From JADJLQ01 sp044227925 (GTDB taxonomy: Bacteria > Bacteroidota > Bacteroidia > Chitinophagales > Saprospiraceae): a DNA stretch of 64,000 nucleotides. Location: the NCBI GenBank assembly GCA_044227925.1, contig JBGAVW010000001.1, positions 180,096 through 244,095 on the forward strand, read 5' to 3'. This document shows, piece after piece, positions 29,301 through 38,023 of this stretch (its first letter is position 1; each line of letters opens with the position of its first letter). A program made the position numbers and the translations under genes. Under the pieces are notes generated by a model. The model was not told where the DNA came from and did no database searches. It saw only the letters and a program-made list of their open reading frames with translations.

Positions 29301-29502
29301 ATCCTCAGCCAGGATTTACATCAATGCAACCAATCCATTTATTTTATACTCTCCATTGGTACGAGATGGCCTCGGGGTAGATCCTGAAGGGAACGGAACC
29401 GGTAATGTAATCGGTGATGCTGTACCAGGAAGACAAATCACTGTAAACTTAAATAATCCCCCTGTAAAACAAATTACAGGTGGCTTAAATATTAAATTTT
29501 AA
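26344..29502 (+). CDS. susC: SusC-type TonB-dependent outer-membrane transporter
   Basis: The 1052-residue protein has a signal peptide ending LLAQ (about 36). Next come a carboxypeptidase D regulatory-like domain (ITVTGTVRDEAGDGIPGATI), the TonB-contact segment LDEVVIVGYGAQKKRDVTGS, a plug (to about 240, VVVDGIPFGG) and a long beta-barrel. Together with the SusD lipoprotein it should import oligosaccharides released at the cell surface. The LacI-type operator directly upstream links it to the GH39/esterase unit. Confidence 0.96.
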   Translation: MINSNYFNVFSLSSHWQKLTLILLLFWLSAGTLLAQNITVTGTVRDEAGDGIPGATILVKGTSNGTATNLDGVYSISAPANAILQISYVGFETKEVQINGQSVLDIIISASASALDEVVIVGYGAQKKRDVTGSVASVSEATLKEVPAPNLLNQLKGRAAGVSIVSNGSTPGSQGQIRIRGNRTLTGPTTNNDGLDGPLVVVDGIPFGGLNDINPDDIASMEILKDASATAIFGSRGAGGVILITTKRGKVGKPTITYDGYHGVTNVLDKYRFMDATEYAKFKEDAAKYNSVTPNTTPYPLTAIEIANQSAGINTDWQDLLFKQGFNTSHQLGLQGGVENTQYSLGLGYFNETGIIPSQDFQRTNVRITLDQKLGKRFKIGLNTINTLSYTNNPAGGGVPGFIAGLSPLAKPYNDDGSVNLFPKLGTIDATQVSPLTLISRADDILSNTRSIRTFNSLYGEVNLLDGLKYRFNAGLNFSQSHFNGYGPPNTYVNNAVVQSASNADVSNTEFWDVNLQHLLYYDKTFAEKHKLGLTGLFEITKNHSLGSNFNVKGVPADYIGTSNFLLAQGTPTASTTGNFFSETGLLSYMGRANYTYDGRYMLTATLRRDGSSTLSPGNQYFNYPAIGLGWNITNESFMKSISWLTNLKLRGGWGISGNRNVGAYATLGALSSSFYNFGTTTAGQVLGYTVTNLPATDLGWQSTDQVDVGLDIGLFKDRITGSFDLYQQKTKDILLSVNLPQSNGAGSTLKNLGKTEGRGFESTLTFEVVRNPKGFNWSTDLVYFFNREKITQLTTPTELDNKGNGWFVGHPLTVIYDYKKLGIWQTKDASDGSLAKQTSPVQIPGQIRVQDVDGNGKIDAADRQIIGNFQPKWEGGLTNRFSYKGFDLSTVMYARMGMKVVVPYLSGTSGGGSGFSFFNQGRSNQYKVDYWTNENPTNAFPRPDANAGVKDFASVNTYYDGSFIKMRSINLGYTFNSKSLGKTGISSARIYINATNPFILYSPLVRDGLGVDPEGNGTGNVIGDAVPGRQITVNLNNPPVKQITGGLNIKF

Positions 29503-29515
29503 AAATAGAAGAAAG

Positions 29516-31327
29516 ATGAAAAAATTAAATATATCCATTTTAATAGGTTTACTTTTTATAACTGTAAGTTGTGAAAAAATTTTGGAAGAGCATCCACAGT
29601 CCCAGATAGTGCCTTCTTTTTTTAATAGCTCAGCCGGCGTATTGGGGGGCATTGCAGGTGTATATAATGACATTCGGAGCCAATGGGGAACAGAAGGTTT
29701 TAGTATTGAAATGCAGGCTGGTACTGATGAATTCCTGCAAGGGGCCAGTAGTGGAGCAGGTCCCGTACATACCTATAACGGCCTCAATGGTACCAATTTC
29801 GGATCTGCCTGGGCTGTGGCATTTACAGATATAAATACTTTAAACGGTGTATTGAAATTTGGACAAAACATTAATGAACCTGAAGCTACTAAAAAGCAAT
29901 ATCTGGCTCAGGCCAAATTTCTAAGAGGATTCTGGTATTTTTATTTAGTGCAAACCTGGGGAGATGTACCTCTTCATACTGAATTTATTACGGTTGCATC
30001 ACAGGCTGCTAAAAGAGATCCTGCAGCTGAAGTGTACAAAGTAATCATCCAGGATTTTATAGATGCATCTAATGATTTGCCTGATAGGCCTACTGCTCCT
30101 TTTTTAGGCAAACCTGCGACCAAAGCGGTTGCCAAATTTTTCTTAGCTAAAGCCTACCTTACTCGAGGGTGGCTTACAAACAGTCAGGCAGACTTTGCTG
30201 AAGCTGCTAAAATCAGTAGTGAAATCATTGCAAACAAAGCCACTTTTGGACTGGATCTGTGGCAGGACTTTGGTGATGCTTTTGTACCTGCTAATGACTA
30301 TGGAAAGGAGACCATGTTTGTAAGTGATCATTCCAATGACCCCAAATTCGGATATTATACAGTGGGCGGAGCCGCTTCCGGTGGTGCCGCACAAAACCTT
30401 ACACCTTGGTTTACAAATTGGAATTATCCTGCAGTGAGTGGGATCAATTCATTCCTTAATGCAAATAATGTACTTACAAATAGTGGAACTGCAGGTATGG
30501 TCAGAGATGCATTTTACGGTCGCCCTTATATTCGAATCAGACCCAATAGCTTTAAATGGGCATCAGGTGCAAATGCGGGTAAAAATTATTTCCTTGATCA
30601 GGCTTTCGTAAGACGGGATATTGACTCCAGGTTTGCAAATACATTCTATACAACCTATATTTCCAATACTGCGGTCACCAATGCTGCTAACGCAACAAAT
30701 AATAAAAGGGGTATAGGATATACTATGAGAGTAGGCATAGATACTGCGGTTTGGTTTCCTGACTATGAAGTACCCGGAGCTCCCCAGTTTAATGGCACTA
30801 CTCCATTTAAAGGCATTATTGTAACGCCAAGCATGTGGAAATCTGATATTTACCCTTCGATTAAGAAATTTATGGATCCCAGCCGGGGTACCAATATTAA
30901 TGATCCTTCCACACGCCCGGTAGTGATCACCAGATTTGCCGAAGTATATCTTGTCGGCGCAGAAGCATATTTACAGGCTGGTGACAAAGCTAAAGCAGCA
31001 GAATTATTAAATGTAATCCGCCAGCGGGCAGCATTCAGAAAGTCAAATACACCAGCTCAAAATACTGAAGCAGCAGAAGCCATAAAGATTACAGCTAATG
31101 ATGTCACTGTCGATTTTATTTTGGACGAAAGGAGCAGAGAACTTTTTGGTGAATGGATGAGATGGCAGGATCTGGTACGCACAAAATCATTAGTACGACG
31201 CATTCAAACATGGAATCCTGAAGCGGGTCCAAATATCAAAGATCATCATGTGCTAAGACCAATTCCCCAATCGCAAATAGATCGTACAGTAGAAGGGCCT
31301 AAATTTCCTCAAAATAGTGGCTATTGA
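29516..31327 (+). CDS. susD: SusD/RagB-type glycan-binding lipoprotein
   Basis: The 603-residue protein has a lipoprotein leader (LLFITVSC, Cys near 20). The TPR-rich SusD fold is evident from YLAQAKFLRGFWYFYLVQTWGDVPL, a family hallmark, and the C-terminal block with DERSRELFGEWMRWQDLVR. It sits 13 nt after susC, forms the lid of the transporter at the outer leaflet, and binds the glycan. A terminator follows. Confidence 0.96.
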   Translation: MKKLNISILIGLLFITVSCEKILEEHPQSQIVPSFFNSSAGVLGGIAGVYNDIRSQWGTEGFSIEMQAGTDEFLQGASSGAGPVHTYNGLNGTNFGSAWAVAFTDINTLNGVLKFGQNINEPEATKKQYLAQAKFLRGFWYFYLVQTWGDVPLHTEFITVASQAAKRDPAAEVYKVIIQDFIDASNDLPDRPTAPFLGKPATKAVAKFFLAKAYLTRGWLTNSQADFAEAAKISSEIIANKATFGLDLWQDFGDAFVPANDYGKETMFVSDHSNDPKFGYYTVGGAASGGAAQNLTPWFTNWNYPAVSGINSFLNANNVLTNSGTAGMVRDAFYGRPYIRIRPNSFKWASGANAGKNYFLDQAFVRRDIDSRFANTFYTTYISNTAVTNAANATNNKRGIGYTMRVGIDTAVWFPDYEVPGAPQFNGTTPFKGIIVTPSMWKSDIYPSIKKFMDPSRGTNINDPSTRPVVITRFAEVYLVGAEAYLQAGDKAKAAELLNVIRQRAAFRKSNTPAQNTEAAEAIKITANDVTVDFILDERSRELFGEWMRWQDLVRTKSLVRRIQTWNPEAGPNIKDHHVLRPIPQSQIDRTVEGPKFPQNSGY

Positions 31328-31373
31328 TTTTATAGGGTCAGTGAGTTTTTTAATTTAAAGTTATCTAAAAAAT

Positions 31374-31403
31374 AAGGGGTCTGAAAAGACCTCTTGTTTT
31401 TTT
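31374..31403 (+). terminator. Rho-independent terminator of susCD
   Basis: An 8-bp stem (AAGGGGTC with GACCTCTT, one G-T pair) and a six-base loop are followed by GTTTTTTT. It lies 47 nt after the susD stop. Confidence 0.8.
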
Positions 31404-31457
31404 GATATCTCTCCATGGGACCTGCTGATGGAATAGTGAATCAGATGGTCAATCAGA

Positions 31458-32057
31458 TCAAAGATCCATCTTACTATTAACTTTTTGATTCCAACTTACC
31501 AACCCCTTTATAGCCAATAGAGCATATATCAGAAACAAAATCGAAAATAAATAACCTTTTCTGAGTATGAAAACCGGGATATTGACCAGGTCGATCACTA
31601 TCCACCAATACCAATTTTCTATTTTTTTATTTATTAATAATATAGTGGCAACTACTGAAAAAACGGACAGATATGCATCTATCATAGGAAATGCGGCATT
31701 CGTCTTTTTCATCAGATAGCCTATTATAAGGGCCAGGCCACTACCTACTGCTAAATATATAATCCATTGATTCAGGCTAAGTCTGGTTATAGGCTTATCC
31801 TCATGGGATAGTTTGTATTTCCAGTGATACCATCCCCAGGCTCCCAAAGCTATATATATAACCTGTAACCAGCCATCGCTGAATAATTTTAATTGATAAA
31901 AACTGGCATAAGCCCAGAGCCCACTGGAGACTATGCCCCAGGGCCAGCATCTGACATCGTCTTTGGTTGCATAAAATATGTAGGCAAGGCCCGAGATAAA
32001 AGCCGACCACTGTATCCACCCGAGGTCTTTTATTTGTTCAAATAAAGCGGATACCAA
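31458..32057 (-). CDS. pnuC: PnuC-type nicotinamide riboside transporter
   Basis: The 199-residue protein has about seven membrane helices and the PnuC pattern (IFYATKDDVRCWPWGIVSSGLWAY and a tryptophan-rich GAWGWYHWKY). PnuC moves nicotinamide riboside inward for NAD synthesis; some relatives carry thiamine. An in-frame TAG lies directly upstream of a TTG at 32057, which is therefore the most upstream possible start. It begins 10 nt after the PorE-like gene and is probably co-transcribed. Confidence 0.88.
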   Translation of the reverse strand: MVSALFEQIKDLGWIQWSAFISGLAYIFYATKDDVRCWPWGIVSSGLWAYASFYQLKLFSDGWLQVIYIALGAWGWYHWKYKLSHEDKPITRLSLNQWIIYLAVGSGLALIIGYLMKKTNAAFPMIDAYLSVFSVVATILLINKKIENWYWWIVIDLVNIPVFILRKGYLFSILFLIYALLAIKGLVSWNQKVNSKMDL

Positions 32058-32067
32058 CTATTTGAAG

Positions 32068-34458
32068 TTATTTTACAAATGCCCTGAATCTTGCTTCAGA
32101 AACTATGGGGTCTGTATTTGCTATTACATTGATGGTGATTTCTGTTTCACCTTCTTTCTCTTTACTATGGAAATTAGCTTTAATTTTTGCTTTTTCACCA
32201 GGTTTGATAGCCTTTACCGGATAATCCAGGTCCGTACACTCACATGCGGTAGCTATTTCAATCAGTAAATCAGCATCACCTGTGTTTGTAAATCCGAATT
32301 CATGCAATTTGTCATCCCCTTTTTTCACATTACCAAAGTCGTGAAATGGATTATCCCATTTGAGTACTGGGACTCCTTTTCTCCTGGGTACATTGGCAGC
32401 GGCACCGGCACCCTGTCCTTGAGGAGTGTTTGTTGGTTTGGTACCTTTAAACACTTCTTTTTTCACTGTTATGGTTTGAGGGCCTTCAAGTATTCTGAAT
32501 TCGGTACGACGATTAAATCGGTGCTCATTATCACTGCATTTTACACCATTTTTACAATGGTTCAGGATTTTGGATTCACCAAATCCAATCGCTTTAATTC
32601 TCGATGGGTCTATTCCGCGGTCAGTAAGCCATTTTTTGGAAGAATTGGCGCGGCGCTGTGAGAGCCTCTTATTATAGTCATCATTGCCCTGTGCATCGGT
32701 ATGGCTTGAAAGTTCAATTACCATCGTGGGGTATTCATTCATCAGATCGAGTAGTGGTTGTAAGTCTTGCTCTGATTCTTTTAATATAGCGGCATCATCA
32801 AGATCAAAATAAATATTATTCAATCGAATAGGCTCTTTGATGGATATGGTTTCCGTAGTAGGTACAGGTGGTGGAGGGGGTAGTGGCCTGAGTATCACAT
32901 CGCGTTTCATATTAGTCGATTCCAGTATTCCTACTGTATTTATTTCAAATGTATCGGGATAATAACCATCGCGGGATACTATAAACTGATAGGCTTTGTC
33001 CACTTCTATATCGAATTGGAAATTATTTGCCTGATCATTGGTCTTTCTTTCTTTTTCAAAATTACTTTCTTCTACAAATTCATTGACCCGTACCAGGCTT
33101 CCTTTGAGCGCTTTCCTGGGGGTTTCAAACACGTTTACCACCATGTCCACTACAATGGGTTGCAAAGAAAAATAAAATACATCGTCACAGCAGGTCTTAC
33201 TTTTTAAGCTTCTGGTGCCGGGCCTGTTGGAAACCAAGAAACCTGTGGACTCATCCGGGTTCAATGTAAAATACATATCATCTACTGTAGTATTAAAATT
33301 TCGACCAAGATTGACAGGAGCAGCATATTCTGTACCGGACCATTCTGAACTAAAAATATCAAATCCGCCCATTCCAGGTCGGCCATTTGAACTAAAATAG
33401 AGTTTAGTTTTGGTGTAAAAAGGACTCATTTCGTCGCCGGCAGAATTAAACTTTGGTCCTAAATTGGTCAGGTTACCGAGTGTCTCACCGTCGAAATTTC
33501 CATAATAGATATCGTATCCTCCCTGGCCTCCTGGCATATCGGAACTCAGGAATAAAACATCTTTATCGAACATTTTACCGAAAGCGGGATATTTAATTTG
33601 AAAATCACCTGTTGGTAGTTTGATTTCTTTTGCAGGTATCCAATTACCGGATTTCTTTTCAGATACAAACAATTTTGTTTCTGATACTTCATTGCTGATC
33701 AGGACTGATCGGGTAAACACCATCATATCGCCTTCCTTGTTTAAGGAGACATGTCCTGTATGCACATTAGGTCTGTTTACGGCGTCAGATAGGGCAGTCG
33801 GTTTTCCCCATTTTCCTTCTTTCGTTTTGGTACTCGTATACACTTTTGCAAAATAATCATTGTCTTTACCGTCTAATACAATTGGGGTTTTCTTTTGAAA
33901 TGAAATATAATAAAGAGAACTGTCGGCACTTAAAACTGGGCTTGATTCAGTCTGAGGTGTGTTTACCAATGTGCCTACATTTACGACAGCTATTCCTTTA
34001 TTGGGATTCAACGTTTCTAACTGATCGATTCCATCTATTTCATTTTGTGCCAGAGTAATCAGATTTTGGTCCTTACCATCTACAATATATTTGCTCAGAG
34101 CTTCTTTTGATTCTCTTGTTTTTCCATTCATTTTCAATACCATACCATAATAATAATATGCCTCAGCAGGAGGCCGTACCCCTTTGAGATTGGAAGAAAG
34201 TAGACGCTGCAGTTGGGTTTCAGTACGGGCATAATCTCTGAGTGTATAATTCAACATTGCAATTTTATAGGCTATCTCAGGATCTCTTTTTTCTTTGTAT
34301 ACTTCATCATACAATTCCAATGCTTTATAATAATTGCCACTGCCTATGGCTTCTTCAGCAGCGACTATTTTTTTACCCACCGGAATTTCTCTTAATGGTT
34401 GGGCAATCAGAGCATTTGAGAAAATGAGTATAAAGAAAATGACTTTATGTTTTTGCAT
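32068..34458 (-). CDS. PorE-like TPR/PD40/OmpA protein with C-terminal DUF1573
   Basis: The 796-residue protein has a signal peptide (1-19), TPRs (about 25-150), a PD40 beta-propeller (about 170-420; YISFQKKTPIVL, LYFSSNGRPGMGGFDIF) and a carboxypeptidase-regulatory-like domain (about 435-530). A proline hinge and an OmpA peptidoglycan-binding domain (about 545-665; SSHTDAQGNDDYNKRLSQRR) follow. This order is that of PorE, which anchors the type IX secretion machinery to peptidoglycan, but Bacteroidota carry many paralogs. Unusually, a DUF1573 domain (about 695-796, HDFGNVKKGD) is added at the end. Confidence 0.88.
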   Translation of the reverse strand: MQKHKVIFFILIFSNALIAQPLREIPVGKKIVAAEEAIGSGNYYKALELYDEVYKEKRDPEIAYKIAMLNYTLRDYARTETQLQRLLSSNLKGVRPPAEAYYYYGMVLKMNGKTRESKEALSKYIVDGKDQNLITLAQNEIDGIDQLETLNPNKGIAVVNVGTLVNTPQTESSPVLSADSSLYYISFQKKTPIVLDGKDNDYFAKVYTSTKTKEGKWGKPTALSDAVNRPNVHTGHVSLNKEGDMMVFTRSVLISNEVSETKLFVSEKKSGNWIPAKEIKLPTGDFQIKYPAFGKMFDKDVLFLSSDMPGGQGGYDIYYGNFDGETLGNLTNLGPKFNSAGDEMSPFYTKTKLYFSSNGRPGMGGFDIFSSEWSGTEYAAPVNLGRNFNTTVDDMYFTLNPDESTGFLVSNRPGTRSLKSKTCCDDVFYFSLQPIVVDMVVNVFETPRKALKGSLVRVNEFVEESNFEKERKTNDQANNFQFDIEVDKAYQFIVSRDGYYPDTFEINTVGILESTNMKRDVILRPLPPPPPVPTTETISIKEPIRLNNIYFDLDDAAILKESEQDLQPLLDLMNEYPTMVIELSSHTDAQGNDDYNKRLSQRRANSSKKWLTDRGIDPSRIKAIGFGESKILNHCKNGVKCSDNEHRFNRRTEFRILEGPQTITVKKEVFKGTKPTNTPQGQGAGAAANVPRRKGVPVLKWDNPFHDFGNVKKGDDKLHEFGFTNTGDADLLIEIATACECTDLDYPVKAIKPGEKAKIKANFHSKEKEGETEITINVIANTDPIVSEARFRAFVK

Positions 34459-34625
34459 ACCATCTGATACTTAAAGAGCTATAAAGATAAAAGAAATACA
34501 GTCAAAATGTACCATATGAAATTCTTAAGGTTTTTTATCGAAAACCGGGCCAGCCCAATCCGATGGTAAAGATTAGTTTAAGGATTGAAGAAAAATAGTT
34601 TAATTCGCGATAAAAAAAAGTGAAT

Positions 34626-35135
34626 ATGACTAAGGCAAAGTTTAATGCTATGATAGAGCGATTTGAAAAACAAGGTGAAAAGACCGGCTGGTCATATATA
34701 TATATTCCTAAAAGATTGGCATCCAAAATGACGGATCAAAAGACATCATTCAGAGTTAAAGGCAAATTAGATGATTATACTATAAAACAGGTTGCATTAT
34801 TGCCTATGGGTACAGGAGACTTTATCATGCCCATCAATGGAGAAATGAGAAAACATCTTAATAAAATGGAAGGAGATACCATCAAAGTAGAAATAGATAT
34901 AGATACCTCTGAATTGGAAGCGGATCAGGATTTTCTGGATTGCCTGGCCGAAGAGCCGTCAGCATTAGCTCACTATGAAAAACTCACCCAAGGGCATAAA
35001 AATTATTTTACCAAATGGCTGGAGACCGCAAAAACACAGGAGACCAAAGCCAGCAGAATAGCCATGGCCGTAGACGCACTCAAACGGGGCCTTAGATTTG
35101 ATGAGATGCTTCGGGAGAAAAAAGGTACTTTATAA
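34626..35135 (+). CDS. YdeI/OmdA-type protein with DUF1905
   Basis: From the ATG at 34626 (a GTG two codons upstream is possible) the 169-residue product has an N-terminal DUF1905 beta-barrel-like domain (about 10-95). A C-terminal YdeI/OmpD-associated helical domain (about 105-165, YEKLTQGHKNYFTKWLETAKT) follows. Relatives are linked to peptide or bacteriocin resistance, with no defined mechanism. No signal peptide is seen. Confidence 0.82.
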   Translation: MTKAKFNAMIERFEKQGEKTGWSYIYIPKRLASKMTDQKTSFRVKGKLDDYTIKQVALLPMGTGDFIMPINGEMRKHLNKMEGDTIKVEIDIDTSELEADQDFLDCLAEEPSALAHYEKLTQGHKNYFTKWLETAKTQETKASRIAMAVDALKRGLRFDEMLREKKGTL

Positions 35136-35155
35136 CTGAAGGATCCTTTAAAAAA

Positions 35156-35815
35156 TTAAAATGCGTGAGGCACCAAATCAAATAATTCCTCCATTTTTTC
35201 GATTTTAGTAATCTGTAATGGTTTTAATTTGTGATTTCGATGATCATGTGTAAATCCTATCACATTCATCCCTGCAGCTAAGGCAGCAGTGATACCCGCC
35301 TCACTATCCTCGATTACGAGGCACTGAGCTGGTGCCACTCCTTTAACCTTACTTACATGCAAATGCATATCAGGATCTGGTTTCCATTTTTGTATGTCGT
35401 ATGCGGAGAACAGGTTTTCCTCATTAAAATAGTGATATAATGAGGTGGTCTTGAGGTTTGAAATTATACCTTTCATAGGACCGTTGGACGCCACTACTTT
35501 TGGCAATTTAAGACTTTCCAGTACAGGTATTATACCAGGTACCGATTGCATTTCGGTATCAAATACATATTGACTTTTTGATCTGTATTCTTCTAAAAAA
35601 TGTTCCGGCACTTTTTTCTGATTGGTGCGCTCTACGTATTCTACGCATTTTGCAAAGCGTGTACCGGGAAAATGTTCCCAAGCTTCTTCAGCAGAAAGTG
35701 TAAAACCAAGTTTTGTAATTTCTTCAATAAAGACTCTATTGGCCAGTTCTTCTGTATCTACCAATACTCCATCACAATCAAAGATGAATAGTTCAATATC
35801 CTGAAATCGGTTCAT
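35156..35815 (-). CDS. HAD-superfamily phosphatase (beta-phosphoglucomutase-like)
   Basis: The 219-residue protein shows all HAD motifs: FDCDGVLVDTEE with the nucleophile Asp and the second Asp, VVASNG (motif II), KPDPDMH (motif III Lys) and IEDSEAGITAA (motif IV). The helical cap suggests a sugar-phosphate phosphatase or phosphoglucomutase-type enzyme. Its ATG overlaps the ypdA stop by 4 nt, so the two are translationally coupled. Confidence 0.9.
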   Translation of the reverse strand: MNRFQDIELFIFDCDGVLVDTEELANRVFIEEITKLGFTLSAEEAWEHFPGTRFAKCVEYVERTNQKKVPEHFLEEYRSKSQYVFDTEMQSVPGIIPVLESLKLPKVVASNGPMKGIISNLKTTSLYHYFNEENLFSAYDIQKWKPDPDMHLHVSKVKGVAPAQCLVIEDSEAGITAALAAGMNVIGFTHDHRNHKLKPLQITKIEKMEELFDLVPHAF

Positions 35816-36774
35816 TTACTGAGTATATGATTAATTATTTTTTGACCATGGTCTTTGGATGTTTCTATAAAATATTTCCCCGTATGCATCCCACCCAGTA
35901 TCACTCCGGCAAGATACAAGCCGGGTATATTTGATTCGAGGGTATCGCTGTTGGTGTATGGAGTTTTATTTTCGTCATCTTGTATTAGTACTCCGGCATT
36001 GGCTAAAAAATTATAATCCGGTTGGTAACCGGTGAGAGCCAATACAAAATCATTTTCAATTTCCATAGTTTGTCCCTCTTGATTAAAAATCAGGCTATTG
36101 ATTTTTATCTCTGAAACAGTAGCATTAAAATAGGCTTTTACTGAGCCTTCTTTTATCCTGTTTTCTATATTTGGTTTTACCCAATATTTAATGTTTTGTT
36201 TTAGTTCGCTATCCCGTATGACCATGCTTACCTGGGCACCTTTTTGCCAGCATTCCAGGGCGGCATCAATGGCAGAATTGCCCGCTCCAATAATAGCCAC
36301 TTTTTTCCTGTAATACGGATGTGCATCCTCAAAATAGTGCTTTACCTTTGGCAGCTCTTCCCCTTTAATATTTAAGCGTACATCCTGATCGTAAAACCCG
36401 GTAGCGATCACTACATTTTTAGCCGAGTAATTTTTCTTATTGGAATATACTGTGAACAAGCCATTTTCATTTTTGCCTATTCTATGCACAATCTCATAAA
36501 ATTGTATATTCAGGTTAAATGCTTCAGTGACCCTTCTAAAATATTCAAGGGCTTCTGATCGTGTAGGCTTTTCGGTATGGGATATAAATGGCACATTGCC
36601 GATCTCTAATAATACTGAAGTAGAGAAAAATGTCATATTGGTAGGGAAATGGTACAGGGAATTTGCCAACACCCCTTTTTCAAGGATTAGGTAATGCAGT
36701 CCTGCCCGATTCGCCTCTATGCCGCAAATCAGGCCAACCGGACCGCCTCCGACTATGATCAGATCGTATTGCAT
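35812..36774 (-). CDS. ypdA: YpdA-type bacillithiol disulfide reductase
   Basis: The 320-residue flavoprotein has an FAD site (IIVGGGPVGLICGIEA), an NADPH site (VAIIGAGNSAIDAALECW) and the LYLAGVILGGMHTGKYFIET block seen in YpdA. It lacks the CxxC of thioredoxin reductase, as YpdA does. YpdA recycles oxidised bacillithiol in Firmicutes, and many Bacteroidota also make bacillithiol. The HAD phosphatase gene overlaps its end. Confidence 0.88.
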   Translation of the reverse strand: MQYDLIIVGGGPVGLICGIEANRAGLHYLILEKGVLANSLYHFPTNMTFFSTSVLLEIGNVPFISHTEKPTRSEALEYFRRVTEAFNLNIQFYEIVHRIGKNENGLFTVYSNKKNYSAKNVVIATGFYDQDVRLNIKGEELPKVKHYFEDAHPYYRKKVAIIGAGNSAIDAALECWQKGAQVSMVIRDSELKQNIKYWVKPNIENRIKEGSVKAYFNATVSEIKINSLIFNQEGQTMEIENDFVLALTGYQPDYNFLANAGVLIQDDENKTPYTNSDTLESNIPGLYLAGVILGGMHTGKYFIETSKDHGQKIINHILSK

Positions 36775-36789
36775 GAATTATAAGGCGGG

Positions 36790-36797
36790 CAAAGATA
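36790..36797 (-). promoter_or_regulatory. -7 element for ypdA
   Basis: The reverse strand reads TATCTTTG, an exact consensus match, 15 nt before the ypdA ATG. Confidence 0.5.
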
Positions 36798-36891
36798 CTA
36801 GAGCCGTTATATATTGGATTGCATATCCATCAATTTGTATTTTATTAACGCATTGGTGGAAACTACAAGATGGTAATACAGATACTATAAT

Positions 36892-36899
36892 TACCTTTG
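36892..36899 (+). promoter_or_regulatory. -7 element close to the DUF5606 start
   Basis: TACCTTTG matches TAnnTTTG and lies 5 nt before the ATG at 36905. It helps to choose that start over an upstream in-frame codon that overlaps ypdA. Confidence 0.55.
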
Positions 36900-36904
36900 C
36901 CATC

Positions 36905-37327
36905 ATGATCGAATTGACCAAACTACTTGCTATCACAGGTATGCCCGGATTATACGAATTGGTTGCTAACCGGGCTGATGGAGCTATTGTAAAGTCTGTA
37001 GAAAACGGACTTTCTAAATTTGCACCCTTGAGAAAACACCAGTTTTCCTTGCTTGAAACCATTAGCATCTATACGCATTCAGATTCTACGCCTTTGTCCG
37101 AGGTATTTTATACAATGAAAAAATCAGATCTGGAGGTACCGGCTGCAGATGCCGATCAAAAAACATGCATAGCGTATTTCCAAAAAATACTTCCCGACTA
37201 CGATCCCGACAGAGTGACCATAGGGGATATCAAAAAATGCATAAAATGGTATTCCATTCTCTTGAAAAATGAGCGACTGACTGAGAAAGTGAACTCAACC
37301 AGCAATGACGCAGAAAAGGTGGATTAA
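36905..37327 (+). CDS. DUF5606 family protein
   Basis: The 140-residue protein starts at 36905 with ELTKLLAITGMPGLYELVA, the typical opening of DUF5606, a small family conserved in Bacteroidota. A longer reading frame back to 36719 would overlap ypdA and encode an unrelated sequence. The protein has no signal or membrane segment. Its function is unknown; the pattern suggests a compact nucleic-acid- or regulator-type fold. Confidence 0.83.
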   Translation: MIELTKLLAITGMPGLYELVANRADGAIVKSVENGLSKFAPLRKHQFSLLETISIYTHSDSTPLSEVFYTMKKSDLEVPAADADQKTCIAYFQKILPDYDPDRVTIGDIKKCIKWYSILLKNERLTEKVNSTSNDAEKVD

Positions 37328-37335
37328 CTTTTTCC

Positions 37336-37914
37336 TTAAAAATTTTTATCCATAAAATCTTCAAACCTTTCATGTATCCTCAGGAAAGCGAGCATTTCAT
37401 GGGTGAGAATACTGTCTTTATTTTTTAATCCGTACTGTATGGCTTTATGTAAACTCTCAAAGCCCTTGTCCGGATTTTCCAATATGGAATAGGCACAAGC
37501 CAGGTGAAAATAGATTTCAGGGTCATCACTGGTTTTGTCCAGCGCTTTAAGAAAGTCTTCTATGGCTTCTTCAATTTTATAATCCTTTAATTTTTTTAGT
37601 CCTTCGTTTTTATAGGGCGATGTTTTCTTTTGCTGCTCGTACTCTTTCCCCCAAGCGGTAATGGGAATATTTTCTTGTATGAGTACATGATTTTTTCTTA
37701 GGTCGAGATATACATTCATGGCCTGGTCCACTTTAGAGCTGAGGACATATCTTGCCATAGAACCATTTTCCAAAATAGTAAAATGATGATCCGTACCCAT
37801 GATGGATGATTTTTTGGATACCAGTTGTCCATTGACCAATACAGATTCTTCGCCTAACCAATTATTGTGAAATTCAATAATCAGGTTTTCGGCCTGTAGT
37901 TTTTTGTAATGCAT
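37336..37914 (-). CDS. TPR-containing protein of unknown function
   Basis: The 192-residue protein has an N-terminal beta-rich part (1-90) and a TPR-like C-terminal half (about 95-180; DYKIEEAIEDFLKALDKTSDDPEIYFHLACAYSIL). It has no signal peptide. The N-terminal part resembles small membrane-associated beta-domains, but I cannot name it. It ends 8 nt from the DUF5606 stop, in convergent orientation. Confidence 0.7.
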   Translation of the reverse strand: MHYKKLQAENLIIEFHNNWLGEESVLVNGQLVSKKSSIMGTDHHFTILENGSMARYVLSSKVDQAMNVYLDLRKNHVLIQENIPITAWGKEYEQQKKTSPYKNEGLKKLKDYKIEEAIEDFLKALDKTSDDPEIYFHLACAYSILENPDKGFESLHKAIQYGLKNKDSILTHEMLAFLRIHERFEDFMDKNF

Positions 37915-37989
37915 TTATTTGTTTTTAAGGGACCAAATGTCGGGAACAAAGTTTAAGATAAAATTAAGCAAGAAACCTGATAATAAACG

Positions 37990-37997
37990 TAATTTTG
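37990..37997 (+). promoter_or_regulatory. -7 element for the ctp-tsaB unit
   Basis: TAATTTTG matches TAnnTTTG and lies 26 nt before the protease ATG at 38024. Confidence 0.45.
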
Positions 37998-38023
37998 AAG
38001 CCTTAGATTTTTGATTTTAAGCA

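Noticed and set aside
31327..32068. Riboswitch upstream of pnuC
   Set aside because: pnuC starts 10 nt after the preceding gene, leaving no room for a leader.
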